DNA from: an uncultured Chloroflexales bacterium
Lineage (GTDB): Bacteria; Chloroflexota; Chloroflexia; Chloroflexales; Chloroflexaceae
DNA length: 54,088 nt
Direction of reading: 5' to 3'
Assembly: GCA_937967405.1 (NCBI GenBank)
Contig: CALCJV010000084.1
Coordinates: 1 to 54,088, forward strand
Below the pieces are notes generated by a model, which was not told the origin of the DNA, searched no databases, and was given only the letters and a program-made list of their open reading frames with translations. Made by a program: the position numbers and the translations under genes. Positions 36,094 through 45,365 of this stretch are shown here, in pieces (the stretch's first letter is position 1; each line of letters begins with the position of its first letter).

Positions 36094-37110
36094 GTGTCCG
36101 CACCAAGCCCAACCACTGTTACCACTTCGCGCCGCACATGGCCCAAGCATGCCCGTACTGCTTTGCTGCTTGCGGCAGTTGGGGCAGCTGTCGCGCCCGC
36201 CCTGATCCCCGTCTCGACGGCGGGGCTGGAGCCACACCCCGCGCCCGCGCTCGATTATGCCGATGCACTGGTCAAGTTTCAGCAGCTCGCCGAGCAGGAT
36301 GGCAGCGAGATCAATCCGCTGTGCCGTTCACAGCTATTGGTGCATAGCCACCCCACCGAGTGGGCTATCGTGCTCCTGCACGGCATAACCAACTGCCCCT
36401 ACCAATTCGAGACCTTCGCGCCGCTCCTGTATCAGCGCGGCTACAATGTGCTGATGCCGCGCATGCCGTTCAATGGCTACCTCGATACGCAGACAACTGC
36501 CCTGCGCCACCTGACCGCCGAGCATTTGCGCGACTATGGGGATCGCAGTGTGGATATTGCACGTGGCTTGGGAAGCAAGGTTGCTGTGCTGGGCTTATCT
36601 ACGGGGGGCGTGGTGGCGGCATGGCTCGCGCAATTCCGCGCCGATGTTGACCGCGCCGTGATTGTTGCGCCTGCGCTCGGCTTGGGAGTTATACCTGCAC
36701 CCTTGAGCAACATGGCGATGCATGCCTTTGTGCGCCTGCCGGATATGCGGAAGCGGCGCAAAGCAGGTAGCATCGAGCCGCCGCAAGTCTACGCCAATCA
36801 ATCCTCGCGCAGTGCGGGCGAGTGGATGCGGCTCGCCACGCGGGTATTTCAAGCTGCCCGCCACACCATGCCGCTTGCACAGTCGGCGGTGATCGTGAGC
36901 AATGGGCACGACCATGTGGTCAGCAATCGGCGTGCGGCCCACCTGATGCAGCTTTGGCAACGCACCGGCTATCCCGTCGAACAGTATCTCTTCCCACCTG
37001 ATTTGCGCCTGAAGCACGATTGCATTGACCCCCAGCAACCCGATCAGCATACCGAGATCGTCTACCCGGTTCTGCTCGATCTGCTTGTGCCGCCCGCCAC
37101 CAGTGCGTGA
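36094..37110 (+). CDS. alpha/beta hydrolase, membrane-anchored or exported
   Basis: 338 residues. A signal/anchor helix lies at about 20-44. The hydrolase fold has VLLHGITNCPYQF (oxyanion hole), the nucleophile elbow GLSTGG (Ser), NGHDHVV with the likely acid, and HDCIDP with the likely catalytic His. It resembles monoacylglycerol lipase/esterase types. The GTG at 36094 has GGGAG 8 bases upstream. A lipid- or ester-hydrolysing role outside the membrane is inference. It converges with the giant beta-helix gene. Confidence 0.8.
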   Translation: MSAPSPTTVTTSRRTWPKHARTALLLAAVGAAVAPALIPVSTAGLEPHPAPALDYADALVKFQQLAEQDGSEINPLCRSQLLVHSHPTEWAIVLLHGITNCPYQFETFAPLLYQRGYNVLMPRMPFNGYLDTQTTALRHLTAEHLRDYGDRSVDIARGLGSKVAVLGLSTGGVVAAWLAQFRADVDRAVIVAPALGLGVIPAPLSNMAMHAFVRLPDMRKRRKAGSIEPPQVYANQSSRSAGEWMRLATRVFQAARHTMPLAQSAVIVSNGHDHVVSNRRAAHLMQLWQRTGYPVEQYLFPPDLRLKHDCIDPQQPDQHTEIVYPVLLDLLVPPATSA

Positions 37111-37210
37111 CACTGGATCGGGACGGCACAGCATTCCATAGCGATCATCCCCAATAGCCCGAAGAAGGTTGCCAGCCTATATATGCCTACCGACTACCGG
37201 CAAGTCTCCG

Positions 37211-40200
37211 TTAGGGCGCACCCCGCCGGATCAGCGGCAAATACACGTGCACAGCGGTTGATACGGGTGTAGCAGTAACCGTCGCCGTTGCTGTATCTGT
37301 TGCCGTCGGCGTGACTGTTGCCGTATCCGTCGGCGTGGCCGTCGCCGTGACCGTGGGCGTTAGCGCGGCCGTGGCCGTTGCGGTGGGCGTTAGCGCGGCC
37401 GTGGCCGTTGCGGTGGGCGTAGCTGTGGCCGTGGCGGTATCCGTCGCCGTCGCGGTGGGCATGACCGTCACCGTCGCCGTCGGCGTGACTGTTGCCGTAT
37501 CCGTCGGCGTGACTGTTGCCGTGACCGTAGGCGTTAGCGCGGCCGTGGCCGTTGCGGTGAGCGTTAGCGCGGCCGTGGCCGTTGCGGTGGGCGTGGCTGT
37601 GGCAGTGGCGGTATCCGTCGCCGTCGCCGTCAGCGTGGCCGTAGCCGTAGCCGTCGGCGTGGCGGTATCCGTCGCCGTCGCCATCACGGTGGGCGTAGCC
37701 GTCGGCGTGACCATCGCCGTGGGCATCGCCGTGGGCGTGGCGGTTGCCATTGCGCTTGGTGCGGGCGTTGCCGTTGCGGTGGGCGTGGGCATGGCCGTTG
37801 CGCTTGCCGTTGATGCTGTCGGTGTAGCAGTGGACCCAGCAATCGGGAGCGTGGTTGCCGTCGGCGTGGCCGTATCCGTCGGTGTGACTGTCGGCGTGGC
37901 TGTGGCGGTCGCGGTGGGCGTTGCCGTCGCTGTCGCGGTGGCCGTCGCCGTGGCGGTATCCGTCGGCGGGGCCGTTGCCGTCGGCGGGGCCGTTGCCATC
38001 GGCGGGGCGGTGGGCGTGGCGGTTGCGCTTGGCATGGGCGTGGGCGTTGCGCTTGCTGTGGGCACGGCCGTTGCACTTGGCGTTGCCGTTGCGCTTGGTG
38101 CGGGTGTTGCCGTTGATACTGTCGGTGTAGCAGTAGGGCGAGCAGTCGAAATAATCACGATTACGGTTGCTGTTGGTGGTGTCGCTGTTGCCGCCGCAAG
38201 CGGACTGCTCGTGGGCGTGGCGGTTGGTGGCATAGCGGTGGCCGTGGCCGTCGGTGTATCCGTTGGCTTAGCCGTCGCTGTCGCGGTGGGCGTGACCGTG
38301 GCGGTATCCGTCGCCGTCGGCGTGACCGTCGGCGTGGCGGTTGGTGTCGCTGTCGCGGTGGGCGTGGCCGTCGCTGTCGCGGTAGCCGTCGCCGTCGCCG
38401 TCGGCGTGACCGTGGCCGTCGCCGTCGCCATCGGCGTAGCGGTCGCGGTGGGCGTGTCCATGGCCGTCGCGGTGGGCGTGGCGGTTGCCGTTGCGCTTGC
38501 TGTGGGCACGGCTGTTGCGCTCAGCGCGGGCGTTGCCGTTGCGCTCGGCGCGGGCGTTGCGCTCGGTGCGGGCGTTGCGCTTGGCGCGGGCGTTGCCGTT
38601 GCGCTTGGTGTGGGCGTGGGCGTTGCGCTTGCTACGGGCACGGCTGTTGCGCTTGGTGTGGGCGTTGCGCTCGGTGCGGGCGTTGCGCTCGGCGCGGGCG
38701 TTGCCGTTGCGCTCGGTGCGGGCGTTGCGCTTGGCGCGACCGTTGCCGTTGCGCTTGGCGTGGGCGTGGGCGTTGCGCTTGCTACGGGCACGGCTGTTGC
38801 GCTTGGTGTGGGCGTTGCGCTTGTTGTGGGTGTTGCCGTTGATACTGTCGGTGTAGCAGTAGGGCGAGCAGTCGAAATAATCACGATTACGGTTGCCGTT
38901 GGCGGTGTCGCCGTTGCCGCCGCAAGCGGGCTACTTGTCGCTGTTGCCGTCGCAAGCGGGCTACTCGTGGGCGTAGCCGTCGGCGTGGCAGTGGGCGTAG
39001 CCGTCGGCGTGGCGGTGGGCGTGGCCGTGGCGGTATCCGTTGCGTTCGCGGTGGGCGTGGGCGTGGCCGTCGCTGTCGCGGTGGCCGTGGGCGTGACCGT
39101 CGCCGTCGGCGTGACCGTCGCGGTCGCCGTCGCCGTCGGCGTGACCGTCGGCGTGACCGTGGCCGTCGCCGTATCCGTTGGCGTAGCTGTCGCGGTCGGC
39201 GTGGCCGTCGGCGTGACCGTGGCCGTCGCCGTATCCGTTGGCGTAGCTGTCACGGTCGGCGTGGCCGTCGGCGTGACCGTGGCCGTCGCCGTATCCGTCG
39301 CGGTCGCGGTGGGCGTGGCCGTCGGTGTATCCGTTGGCGTGGCCGTTGGCGTAGCCGTAGCTGTCGCGGTGGGCGTGGCCGTTGGCGTTGGCGTAGCCGT
39401 TGGCGTGTCCGTTGGCGTAGCCGTCGGTGTGGCGGTGGGTGGGGGCGGTACATACTCATACGCTCCCAGATCAATCCCACCATTGACGATGCGCGGGTTG
39501 CCCGCCAGATCGGTGCTGATCCCACTTGGGAAAGTGGTTGTATCGCCCACATCCAGCACCGCACTGCCCGCCTGTAGCCGATAATCGCCAGCACTGCTCG
39601 GCGCATCGGTGGCGGCGATAGGCTGGACGAAAGCGGGATTGTTGGCAGCATTCGTGCCATCGAGATTGCCCGTGCCGCTCGCTGTTAGGTCTAGCCCCTG
39701 CACCAGACTGTAGTGGTAGGTTGGGCTAGCTGATGCGTTGAACGGTGGACCAGCATTGCCCCAGATGATGCTGTTGGTATAGCGTGTGCTACCGCCCCCG
39801 TGATACACGATATTATAGCTAAAGAGGGAGCGGTTGCCAGCGATAGTTGTGTTGATAAAGTGGCTGTTACTGGTATCGAGATAGATGGCGGCTCCGTCTT
39901 CTTCCGCCGTATTGCCGCTGATCAGCGCATTGACGTAGGTCGTCTCGCGCTGCGAGTGGTACGCTCCGCCGCCGAGATACTCTGCCTGATTGCCTGCGAG
40001 GATCAGGTTGGTAAAGCTGGTGGTGCTGTTGGCGGTATTGATCGCGCCGCCAAAGCCACGTGAGCTACTGCGCTTCACAGCAGTGTTGCTATACATCGTG
40101 GTGTTGGTGAAGGTGGCGGTACTATTTTGCTCGATAGTGATGCCGCCCCCTTGATTAGCGATATTGCCCCTCAGAAGGGTGGCGGTAAAATGGCCTGTGC

Positions 40201-40957
40201 TGTTATCGAGCAAGACCCCGCCGCCTTTGCACTGGCGGCTCAAGCATTGGTTGCCTGCAATGGTTAGCGCGGCGAAGTGATTACGGCCCGCTTTACTGTA
40301 AATGCCACCCCCACCAAGTTCTGCGGTGTTGGTCAGCACCTGTAGATTGGCAAACTGGGCGGCACTGTTGTTGCTGATGAACAGCCCGCCCCCAAACCCG
40401 TTGTTGCTGCTGCTGCCATTGGCATAGCCGCCCGTGATGGTGAAGCCATCGAGGATGGTTGTTGCGGGGTTGCGCGAGCTAATGACAACGCGGAAGGTGT
40501 TGTTGGTAGGATCGGTATCCTGCTGAATCTCACCGCTCAGGATCGTGCGGTGGGTGTTGGGGTCGCGCTCGGTGCGGCTCGTTTCCGTGCCCGCAAAGCC
40601 ACCGTAGATCGCCACGCCATCGGGCAGGGTGAAGCTCTCAAAGCGGCTGTTGTTGGTGTGCGTTGCGCCTTCGTCGGGGTAGTAGGTTCCTGCCGCCACC
40701 CATACCTCAGCACCGGACTGTGTTTCCGCGAACGCCAGTGCGTCTTGCAGCAGTGGATAGGCATTCTCCCAATCAGTGCCTGTGCCTGTTCCCGTTGCGC
40801 CTGCCCGCACGTAAATCACGGTCTGGGCGTGGGCTGTCAGCGCGGTACATAGCAGCCACAGCCCAAGTATGACCCACACCCCCCAATGCAGATAGCCGAT
40901 CTTCCTCCTGCGACGACAGCACATAGGCAACCTCACAACGTGGTTCTTAGCATTCAT
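37211..40957 (-). CDS. giant exported parallel beta-helix protein with 2.2-kb Pro/Thr repeat and LPLV tail
   Basis: 1248 residues from the ATG at 40957. A signal peptide with an Arg-rich n-region ends at TALTAHAQT. Residues ~45-500 form a right-handed beta-helix with Asn-rich turns ([32 protein letters not shown]) and close with [20 protein letters not shown], the 'choice-of-anchor' signature. The next ~730 residues are nearly pure (A/P)T(A/P)T repeats, then [13 protein letters not shown]. The Pro/Thr region is probably O-glycosylated and acts as a stalk. The start is set by a promoter at 40983-41011 that excludes a TTG at 41011. This is likely a cell-surface or sheath protein; no enzyme residues were recognised. 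Confidence 0.85.
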   Translation of the reverse strand: MNAKNHVVRLPMCCRRRRKIGYLHWGVWVILGLWLLCTALTAHAQTVIYVRAGATGTGTGTDWENAYPLLQDALAFAETQSGAEVWVAAGTYYPDEGATHTNNSRFESFTLPDGVAIYGGFAGTETSRTERDPNTHRTILSGEIQQDTDPTNNTFRVVISSRNPATTILDGFTITGGYANGSSSNNGFGGGLFISNNSAAQFANLQVLTNTAELGGGGIYSKAGRNHFAALTIAGNQCLSRQCKGGGVLLDNSTGHFTATLLRGNIANQGGGITIEQNSTATFTNTTMYSNTAVKRSSSRGFGGAINTANSTTSFTNLILAGNQAEYLGGGAYHSQRETTYVNALISGNTAEEDGAAIYLDTSNSHFINTTIAGNRSLFSYNIVYHGGGSTRYTNSIIWGNAGPPFNASASPTYHYSLVQGLDLTASGTGNLDGTNAANNPAFVQPIAATDAPSSAGDYRLQAGSAVLDVGDTTTFPSGISTDLAGNPRIVNGGIDLGAYEYVPPPPTATPTATPTDTPTATPTPTATPTATATATPTATPTDTPTATPTATATDTATATVTPTATPTVTATPTDTATATVTPTATPTATATPTDTATATVTPTVTPTATATATVTPTATVTPTATATATATPTPTANATDTATATPTATPTATPTATPTATPTSSPLATATATSSPLAAATATPPTATVIVIISTARPTATPTVSTATPTTSATPTPSATAVPVASATPTPTPSATATVAPSATPAPSATATPAPSATPAPSATPTPSATAVPVASATPTPTPSATATPAPSATPAPSATPAPSATATPALSATAVPTASATATATPTATAMDTPTATATPMATATATVTPTATATATATATATPTATATPTATPTVTPTATDTATVTPTATATAKPTDTPTATATAMPPTATPTSSPLAAATATPPTATVIVIISTARPTATPTVSTATPAPSATATPSATAVPTASATPTPMPSATATPTAPPMATAPPTATAPPTDTATATATATATATPTATATATPTVTPTDTATPTATTLPIAGSTATPTASTASATAMPTPTATATPAPSAMATATPTAMPTAMVTPTATPTVMATATDTATPTATATATLTATATDTATATATPTATATAALTLTATATAALTPTVTATVTPTDTATVTPTATVTVMPTATATDTATATATPTATATAALTPTATATAALTPTVTATATPTDTATVTPTATDTATATVTATPVSTAVHVYLPLIRRGAP
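37265..39446. repeat. degenerate hexanucleotide (GCCGTC/GGCGTG) repeat array encoding the Pro/Thr stalk
   Basis: Roughly 2.2 kb of 6-base-phased repeats, always in frame with the Thr/Ala/Pro reading on the minus strand. It leaves long open frames on the plus strand that are artefacts. Such arrays expand and contract readily. Confidence 0.9.
38104..38929. repeat. segmental duplication inside the Pro/Thr array, 726-base offset
   Basis: A non-repetitive block at about 38104-38203 recurs at 38830-38929 with only a few changes. It encodes [17 protein letters not shown] on the minus strand. The offset is a multiple of 6, so the frame is preserved. Confidence 0.8.
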
Positions 40958-40982
40958 TACAAAAGTAACTTTAGTAAGAACT

Positions 40983-41011
40983 ATTCTAAAGCTGACAATA
41001 GCGATTTTCAA
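40983..41011 (-). promoter_or_regulatory. promoter of the beta-helix gene
   Basis: On the minus strand TTGAAA (41006-41011), 17 bases, TAGAAT (40983-40988). Transcription would begin near 40976, about 19 bases before the ATG at 40957. Confidence 0.6.
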
Positions 41012-41189
41012 GTGCTTATTTGTTAACTCAAAGTTGTATCGCCGCTACTTGTGGGAGCTATCAGCAGTGAGTTGAGAGCTTTTGGCAGTGACTTCCGAGA
41101 GTTTTGGAGTCGTTGAGTGATAAAATGCACAGCATAGGACAGAAACATATTCTTACATAGAATGTATTTCATATCATACAGGTATCGGT

Positions 41190-42527
41190 ATGCAGCATGA
41201 AGGATTGAACACAAATACGATTATGGGCAACAAGAACTCACGTATTCAGGGCTTCTATCAACTTGACCCACAGCAACGGCTCGAACGAGTAGGCGCATTC
41301 GATGGGCTGAACACCGACGATCTCCACAGGCTGCGCGGCGGTCAAGGCGTGTTGTCGCTGGAACGGGCCGATAAAATGATTGAGAATGTAGTCGGGACAT
41401 TTGAGCTTCCGCTCGGCATTGCCACCAATTTCCAGATCAACGGGCACGACAAGCTGATCCCAATGGTGGTTGAGGAACCCTCGATTGTCGCCGGAGCCAG
41501 CTATGCCGCCCGCCTTGCCCGCGCTGGGGGGGGCTTCCGCACAAGCAGCACCGCCCCAATTATGATTGGGCAGGTGCAGTTGGTGCATGTGCCTGCGCCG
41601 AGCTTTGCCCAGCAGCTGATCCTTGAGCAAAAGAGCCGCCTGCTGGAGCGGGCGAACGCACAGAGCCGCAGCCTTGTGCAGTTGGGCGGGGGCGCACAGG
41701 AGCTAGAGGTGCACCTGTTTGCAGATAGCCCGATGGGGGCAATGCTGGTGGTGCATCTGATCGTGGATTGCCGTGATGCGATGGGTGCGAATGCGATCAA
41801 CAGTATGTGCGAGGCGATTGCCCCAATGCTGGAAGAGATCACTGGTGGGCGAGCCTATCTCCGCATCCTCTCCAACCTGACAGATCGCCGCCTTGCGCGG
41901 GCGCGGGTGGTCGTGCCACCGCACGCCCTGAAGCGTGAGGATATGCGCGGCGAGGATGTGATCGAGGGTATTTTGTGGGCGTATGCCTTTGCCGCTGTTG
42001 ATCCCTACCGCGCCACCACCCACAACAAAGGCATTATGAATGGGATTGACCCCGTCTTGATTGCTACCGGCAACGATTGGCGGGCCGTCGAGGCGGGCGC
42101 ACATGCCTACGCCGCCCGCAGTGGTCGCTACACCTCGCTGAGCACGTGGGAGCGCGACGCACAGGGCAATCTGGTGGGCACACTGGAGCTACCGCTGGCG
42201 GTTGGGATTGTGGGTGGGGCAACTAAAGTTCACCCTGCCGCGCAAACCGCGCTGAAGCTACTGGATGTCCGCTCGGCCAATGAACTTGCCGAAATCTGCG
42301 CGTGTGCCGGACTGGCCAGCAACCTTGCGGCATTGCGGGCACTGGCCTGCGAAGGGATTCAGCAGGGGCATATGGGCTTGCACTCGCGCCAGATTGCATT
42401 GGCAGCTGGGGCGCAGGAAGCCGAGATTGATGAGATCGCTCGCCGGATGGTTGCCGAACGGCAGATCAAGCCGGCGCGGGCCGCAGAGCTATTGGCAGAA
42501 ATGCGCCAAGTTGCTTCTGTTGGATAA
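41190..42527 (+). CDS. mvaA: hydroxymethylglutaryl-CoA reductase, class II-like
   Basis: Converts HMG-CoA to mevalonate, or the reverse. The 445-residue protein matches the Pseudomonas mevalonii-type enzyme along its length: ENVVGTFELPLGIATNFQING, the catalytic Glu in VEEPSIVAGASY, DAMGANAINSMCE, the Lys/Asp block HNKGIMNGIDPVLIATGND, and a C-terminal His in GIQQGHMGLHSRQ. Class II enzymes often use NADH. The ATG at 41223 (MGNKNSRI) would start like the family; the 41190 ATG has a weak AGG upstream. Gene order with HMG-CoA synthase downstream indicates isoprenoid synthesis rather than mevalonate breakdown. Confidence 0.9.
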   Translation: MQHEGLNTNTIMGNKNSRIQGFYQLDPQQRLERVGAFDGLNTDDLHRLRGGQGVLSLERADKMIENVVGTFELPLGIATNFQINGHDKLIPMVVEEPSIVAGASYAARLARAGGGFRTSSTAPIMIGQVQLVHVPAPSFAQQLILEQKSRLLERANAQSRSLVQLGGGAQELEVHLFADSPMGAMLVVHLIVDCRDAMGANAINSMCEAIAPMLEEITGGRAYLRILSNLTDRRLARARVVVPPHALKREDMRGEDVIEGILWAYAFAAVDPYRATTHNKGIMNGIDPVLIATGNDWRAVEAGAHAYAARSGRYTSLSTWERDAQGNLVGTLELPLAVGIVGGATKVHPAAQTALKLLDVRSANELAEICACAGLASNLAALRALACEGIQQGHMGLHSRQIALAAGAQEAEIDEIARRMVAERQIKPARAAELLAEMRQVASVG

Positions 42528-42555
42528 CGCTGTTTGTTTGAAGGAGTACAAACGA

Positions 42556-43605
42556 ATGATGCAGACAAGCCGCCCGGTCGGGCTGCTCGGGTACGGCGTG
42601 TACGTGCCACGCTACCGCATTGCCGGGAAAGAGATTGCACGGATTTGGACGGACGGACAGGGCGGTGTGCCAGTCGAAGCGAAGAGCGTACCGGGCCTCG
42701 ATGAGGATACGATTACGATGTCTATCGAGGCGGGGCGCAGTGCCCTGCTCCGGGCGGGTGTGCCCGCGCAGGCGTTGAGCGTGGTGTGGGTGGGCAGCGA
42801 GAGCCACCCCTACAGCGTCAAGCCGAGTGGCACGATTGTGGCGGAGGCACTCGGCACAAGCCCGTGGATCAGTGCCGCCGATTACCAGTTTGCGTGCAAA
42901 GCGGGTAGCGAAGCCTTAACCGCCGCAATGGGCATGGTCGGCAGTGGCATGGCTCAGTACGCGCTAGCGATTGGGGCCGACACGGCGCAAGGCCGACCCG
43001 GCGACGCACTCGAATATACGGCTTCGGCGGGGGCAGCAGCGTTGCTCGTCGGCGCAGCCGAAGATGCGCTCGCCACCATTGATGCGACGGTGAGCTATGT
43101 CAGTGATACGCCAGACTTCTTCCGCCGTGCAGATCGCCCCTATCCCGTTCACGGGCATCGCTTCACGGGTGAGCCAGCCTACTTCCACCACATCAAGTCC
43201 GCGACGACGCGCCTGCTCAGTGAGCTAGGGCGCACCGCCGCCGATTTCACCTACGCGATTTTCCACCAGCCGAATGCCAAATTCCCGCAGACCGTTGCCA
43301 AGCAGCTGGGCTTCAGCGAGGCCCAAATCAAGCCGGGCTTGCTCTCGCCGCTGATCGGCAACACCTACTCGGCAATTGCACTGGCGGGCTTGTGTGCGAC
43401 GCTGGACATTGCCCGCCCCGGCGATACGATCTTGATGACCACCTACGGCAGTGGCTCCGGAGCTGATGCATATGCGCTGACAGTGACGGATGCGCTGCTC
43501 GAACGGCGCGGGCGTGCGCCCTTGATGGCGGCGTATCTGGCGCGGCAGGAGTTTGTAGATTATGCCGTCTATGCCAAGTGGCGCGGCAAGCTGGTATTGG
43601 GATAA
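42556..43605 (+). CDS. hydroxymethylglutaryl-CoA synthase, archaeal type
   Basis: Condenses acetyl-CoA with acetoacetyl-CoA. 349 residues, as in archaea. The catalytic set is intact: Glu82 in VGSESHPYSVKPSG, nucleophile Cys114 in FACKAGSEA, and His237 in FHQPNAKFP. SPLIGNTYSAIALAGL follows. AAGGAG lies 9 bases before the ATG at 42556; the open frame to 42265 overlaps the reductase and is not used. In archaea this enzyme forms a channelling complex with a thiolase and a DUF35 protein, and both partners are encoded next here, with altered active sites. Confidence 0.93.
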   Translation: MMQTSRPVGLLGYGVYVPRYRIAGKEIARIWTDGQGGVPVEAKSVPGLDEDTITMSIEAGRSALLRAGVPAQALSVVWVGSESHPYSVKPSGTIVAEALGTSPWISAADYQFACKAGSEALTAAMGMVGSGMAQYALAIGADTAQGRPGDALEYTASAGAAALLVGAAEDALATIDATVSYVSDTPDFFRRADRPYPVHGHRFTGEPAYFHHIKSATTRLLSELGRTAADFTYAIFHQPNAKFPQTVAKQLGFSEAQIKPGLLSPLIGNTYSAIALAGLCATLDIARPGDTILMTTYGSGSGADAYALTVTDALLERRGRAPLMAAYLARQEFVDYAVYAKWRGKLVLG

Positions 43606-43615
43606 GGTGATGAAC

Positions 43616-44782
43616 ATGCAACCAGTATATATCGTTAGGAGCGCAGCAACGCCTGTTGCCGAGAACTATCACAGCAGCCTGCGTGATCTCGCGGCGGCGG
43701 CATTCCACGCCGCACTCACGGGGCTACCAGCCGCGTTCGATCCGCAGCGGATTGACATGCTGTATGTGGCGAGTGCCATGAACAGCATGCTGCAACGCCA
43801 AACCGAATTGGGGGCGTTACTCGCAACCACATTTGGGCTAGTTGGCATACCTGCCCTGACGGTTGAGGCCAGTGGTGCAAGTGGGGGCGTGGCGTTGCAT
43901 CAGGCTCGGCTTGCAATTGCCAGTGGTGCAGCTGATCTGGTGGCGGTGGTGGGGGTGGAGAAGGTCACAGATCGACTGGATGCCGATATTGAAGCGGCCC
44001 GCGCCACAAGCATTGATAGTGAATTTGAGGCTGAGCTAGGCTTGACCCTGACCAGCCAGTGGGCTTTGCTGATGCGCCGCTATATGCACGAGTACGGCTA
44101 TGCCGCCGATGCGTTTGCGCCGTTCCCGATCAACGCGCATGCTAATGCCGCAAGCAATGCGGGTGCGTTGTATCGCTTCGGGATCAATGCCGAAAAGTAC
44201 CGCAAAGCCACCCAGATCGCTTCGCCGCTGAATATGCTCGATACGTCCACCGCAGCGGATGGGGCCGCAGTCGTGCTGCTGGCATCCGAGCCGATGGCCC
44301 GCGAGCTAGGCGCAGCCCAGATTCGGCTGGCTGGGGGGGCGATTGCCACCGATGCCCTGCCCCTTGCCACTCGCCGCGATCTGCTCTGGCTGGCTGCCGC
44401 CGAGCGCAGTAGCCGCGCCGCAATGCAGCAGGCGCAGGTGCGCCCCGCCGATGTGCATGTGCTTGATGTGACAGATCCGCACGGCATTGTGGCAGCGATG
44501 GCTCTGGAAGCGTGCGGCTTTGTCGAGCGCGGCACGGCTCCGCGCCACGCTGCCGATGGCGGGATTACGCCGCAGGGCAGCACCCCGCTCGCTACCGCAG
44601 GCGGCTACAAAGCGCGGGGTGATGTGGGCGGCGCAAGTGGCGTGTATCAGATCGTTGAGCTGGTGCGCCAGTTGCAGGGCACGGCGGGCGCAGCCCAAGT
44701 GGCGAATGCGCGGGTTGCGCTGGCCCAGTGTTTGGGTGGGGTGGCCAGCACGGCCGTGACGCACATCCTGATTCGGGAGTAA
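43616..44782 (+). CDS. thiolase-like protein lacking the nucleophilic Cys and catalytic His
   Basis: 388 residues with a thiolase fold of the archaeal/SCP2 type. At the nucleophile site family members read VEAACASG; here it is VEASGASGG, so Gly87 replaces Cys. At the second site GHP becomes GDV: GGYKARGDVGGASG, with Asp336 in place of His. A C-terminal Cys372 in QCLGGVAST, comparable to the base Cys of classical thiolases, remains. Condensing activity is therefore doubtful, and it may serve as a structural partner of HMG-CoA synthase. The ATG at 43616 has AAGGTG 6 bases upstream; 43610 is the alternative. The gene lies 10 bases after the synthase. Confidence 0.85.
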   Translation: MQPVYIVRSAATPVAENYHSSLRDLAAAAFHAALTGLPAAFDPQRIDMLYVASAMNSMLQRQTELGALLATTFGLVGIPALTVEASGASGGVALHQARLAIASGAADLVAVVGVEKVTDRLDADIEAARATSIDSEFEAELGLTLTSQWALLMRRYMHEYGYAADAFAPFPINAHANAASNAGALYRFGINAEKYRKATQIASPLNMLDTSTAADGAAVVLLASEPMARELGAAQIRLAGGAIATDALPLATRRDLLWLAAAERSSRAAMQQAQVRPADVHVLDVTDPHGIVAAMALEACGFVERGTAPRHAADGGITPQGSTPLATAGGYKARGDVGGASGVYQIVELVRQLQGTAGAAQVANARVALAQCLGGVASTAVTHILIRE

Positions 44783-44882
44783 GGGTGTGCGACAAGTGCA
44801 GAGCGAGTCGCTTGTTGCTGTTGTTGATACAGGATGATAGAGCTAAGCGTGATAAACAGATGATCCGAAGGAAGCATACACG

Positions 44883-45278
44883 ATGGATTTAGCAAAACGC
44901 TGGCGGCAAAAGCCCGCCTACTACCGCCTAGAGGGGCAACGCCACCGCACCAGCGGCGAGGTCCGCTTCCCGCCGCAGCCGCCCCGTGTGGGCGAATCGG
45001 GGGAGGAGTGGGAAGCCTACCCGCTACGGGGCACGGGCGAAATCTACAGCTTTGCGGGAGTACGCACTGCCGCTCCCGAATATGCCGCCCAAACCCCGTA
45101 TCTGGTGGCGTTGGTGCGCCTCGATGAGGGCCTCCTGGTAAGTGCCCAATTGACGGATTGTGATGAAGCCGAGCTTCAGATTGGGCAGCGCGTCGAGATG
45201 GTCACACGGCGCATGAGCGATACGGGCGTAGATGGACTGCTCGTCTACGCCTACAAGTTCCGCCCCGTGTTAGAGTAG
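44883..45278 (+). CDS. DUF35 OB-fold protein with degenerate zinc ribbon
   Basis: 131 residues. DUF35 proteins bridge thiolase and HMG-CoA synthase in the archaeal complex and hold the shared CoA tunnel. The usual rubredoxin-like ribbon GxxCxxCG...FPP...CxxC appears here as GQRHRTSGEVRFPPQPPRVGES: the four Cys positions are His21, Ser24, Arg35 and Glu38 at exact spacing. The following OB-fold (RGTGEIYSFAGVRTA, PYLVALVRLDEGLLVSAQLTD, IGQRVEM) is intact. GAAGGAAG precedes the ATG. It is separated from the thiolase-like gene by 100 bases and still belongs to the cluster. Confidence 0.85.
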   Translation: MDLAKRWRQKPAYYRLEGQRHRTSGEVRFPPQPPRVGESGEEWEAYPLRGTGEIYSFAGVRTAAPEYAAQTPYLVALVRLDEGLLVSAQLTDCDEAELQIGQRVEMVTRRMSDTGVDGLLVYAYKFRPVLE

Positions 45279-45294
45279 GCGGAGATCACCGGTG

Positions 45295-45344
45295 GCAGGG
45301 GTGTGGTAGCAGGGAGCATAATCCCCGCTACCATACGCCTGCCC
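45295..45344. terminator. long imperfect hairpin between convergent DUF35 and lexA genes
   Basis: Arms of 22 bases (45295-45316 and 45323-45344) with a 6-base loop; two mismatches and one G-T pair. No T-run, but the stem lies exactly in the 87-base gap and could stop transcription from both sides. Confidence 0.6.
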
Positions 45345-45365
45345 CCGTGCGAACCCCTCCCGCGC

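Noticed and set aside
37265..39446. A CRISPR-like appearance of the repeat array
   Set aside because: The units are 6-base degenerate repeats without spacers and lie inside a coding sequence.
37311..39584. A long plus-strand open frame (757 codons) opposite the Pro/Thr array
   Set aside because: It is the antisense of the repeat and reads as alternating Val/Ala/Gly with no start context or fold. The minus-strand protein has a signal peptide, a beta-helix domain and its own promoter.
40958..41011. A TTG start for the beta-helix protein at 41011
   Set aside because: It coincides with the -35 element of a promoter at 40983-41011; the ATG at 40957 starts a normal signal peptide.
42265..42555. 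An extended N-terminus of HMG-CoA synthase overlapping the reductase gene
   Set aside because: The extension has no family similarity, while AAGGAG stands before the ATG at 42556, which gives the archaeal-type length.
45295..45344. The long hairpin as a transposon end or attachment site
   Set aside because: No transposase or target duplication is present, and the position between converging stop codons fits transcription termination.
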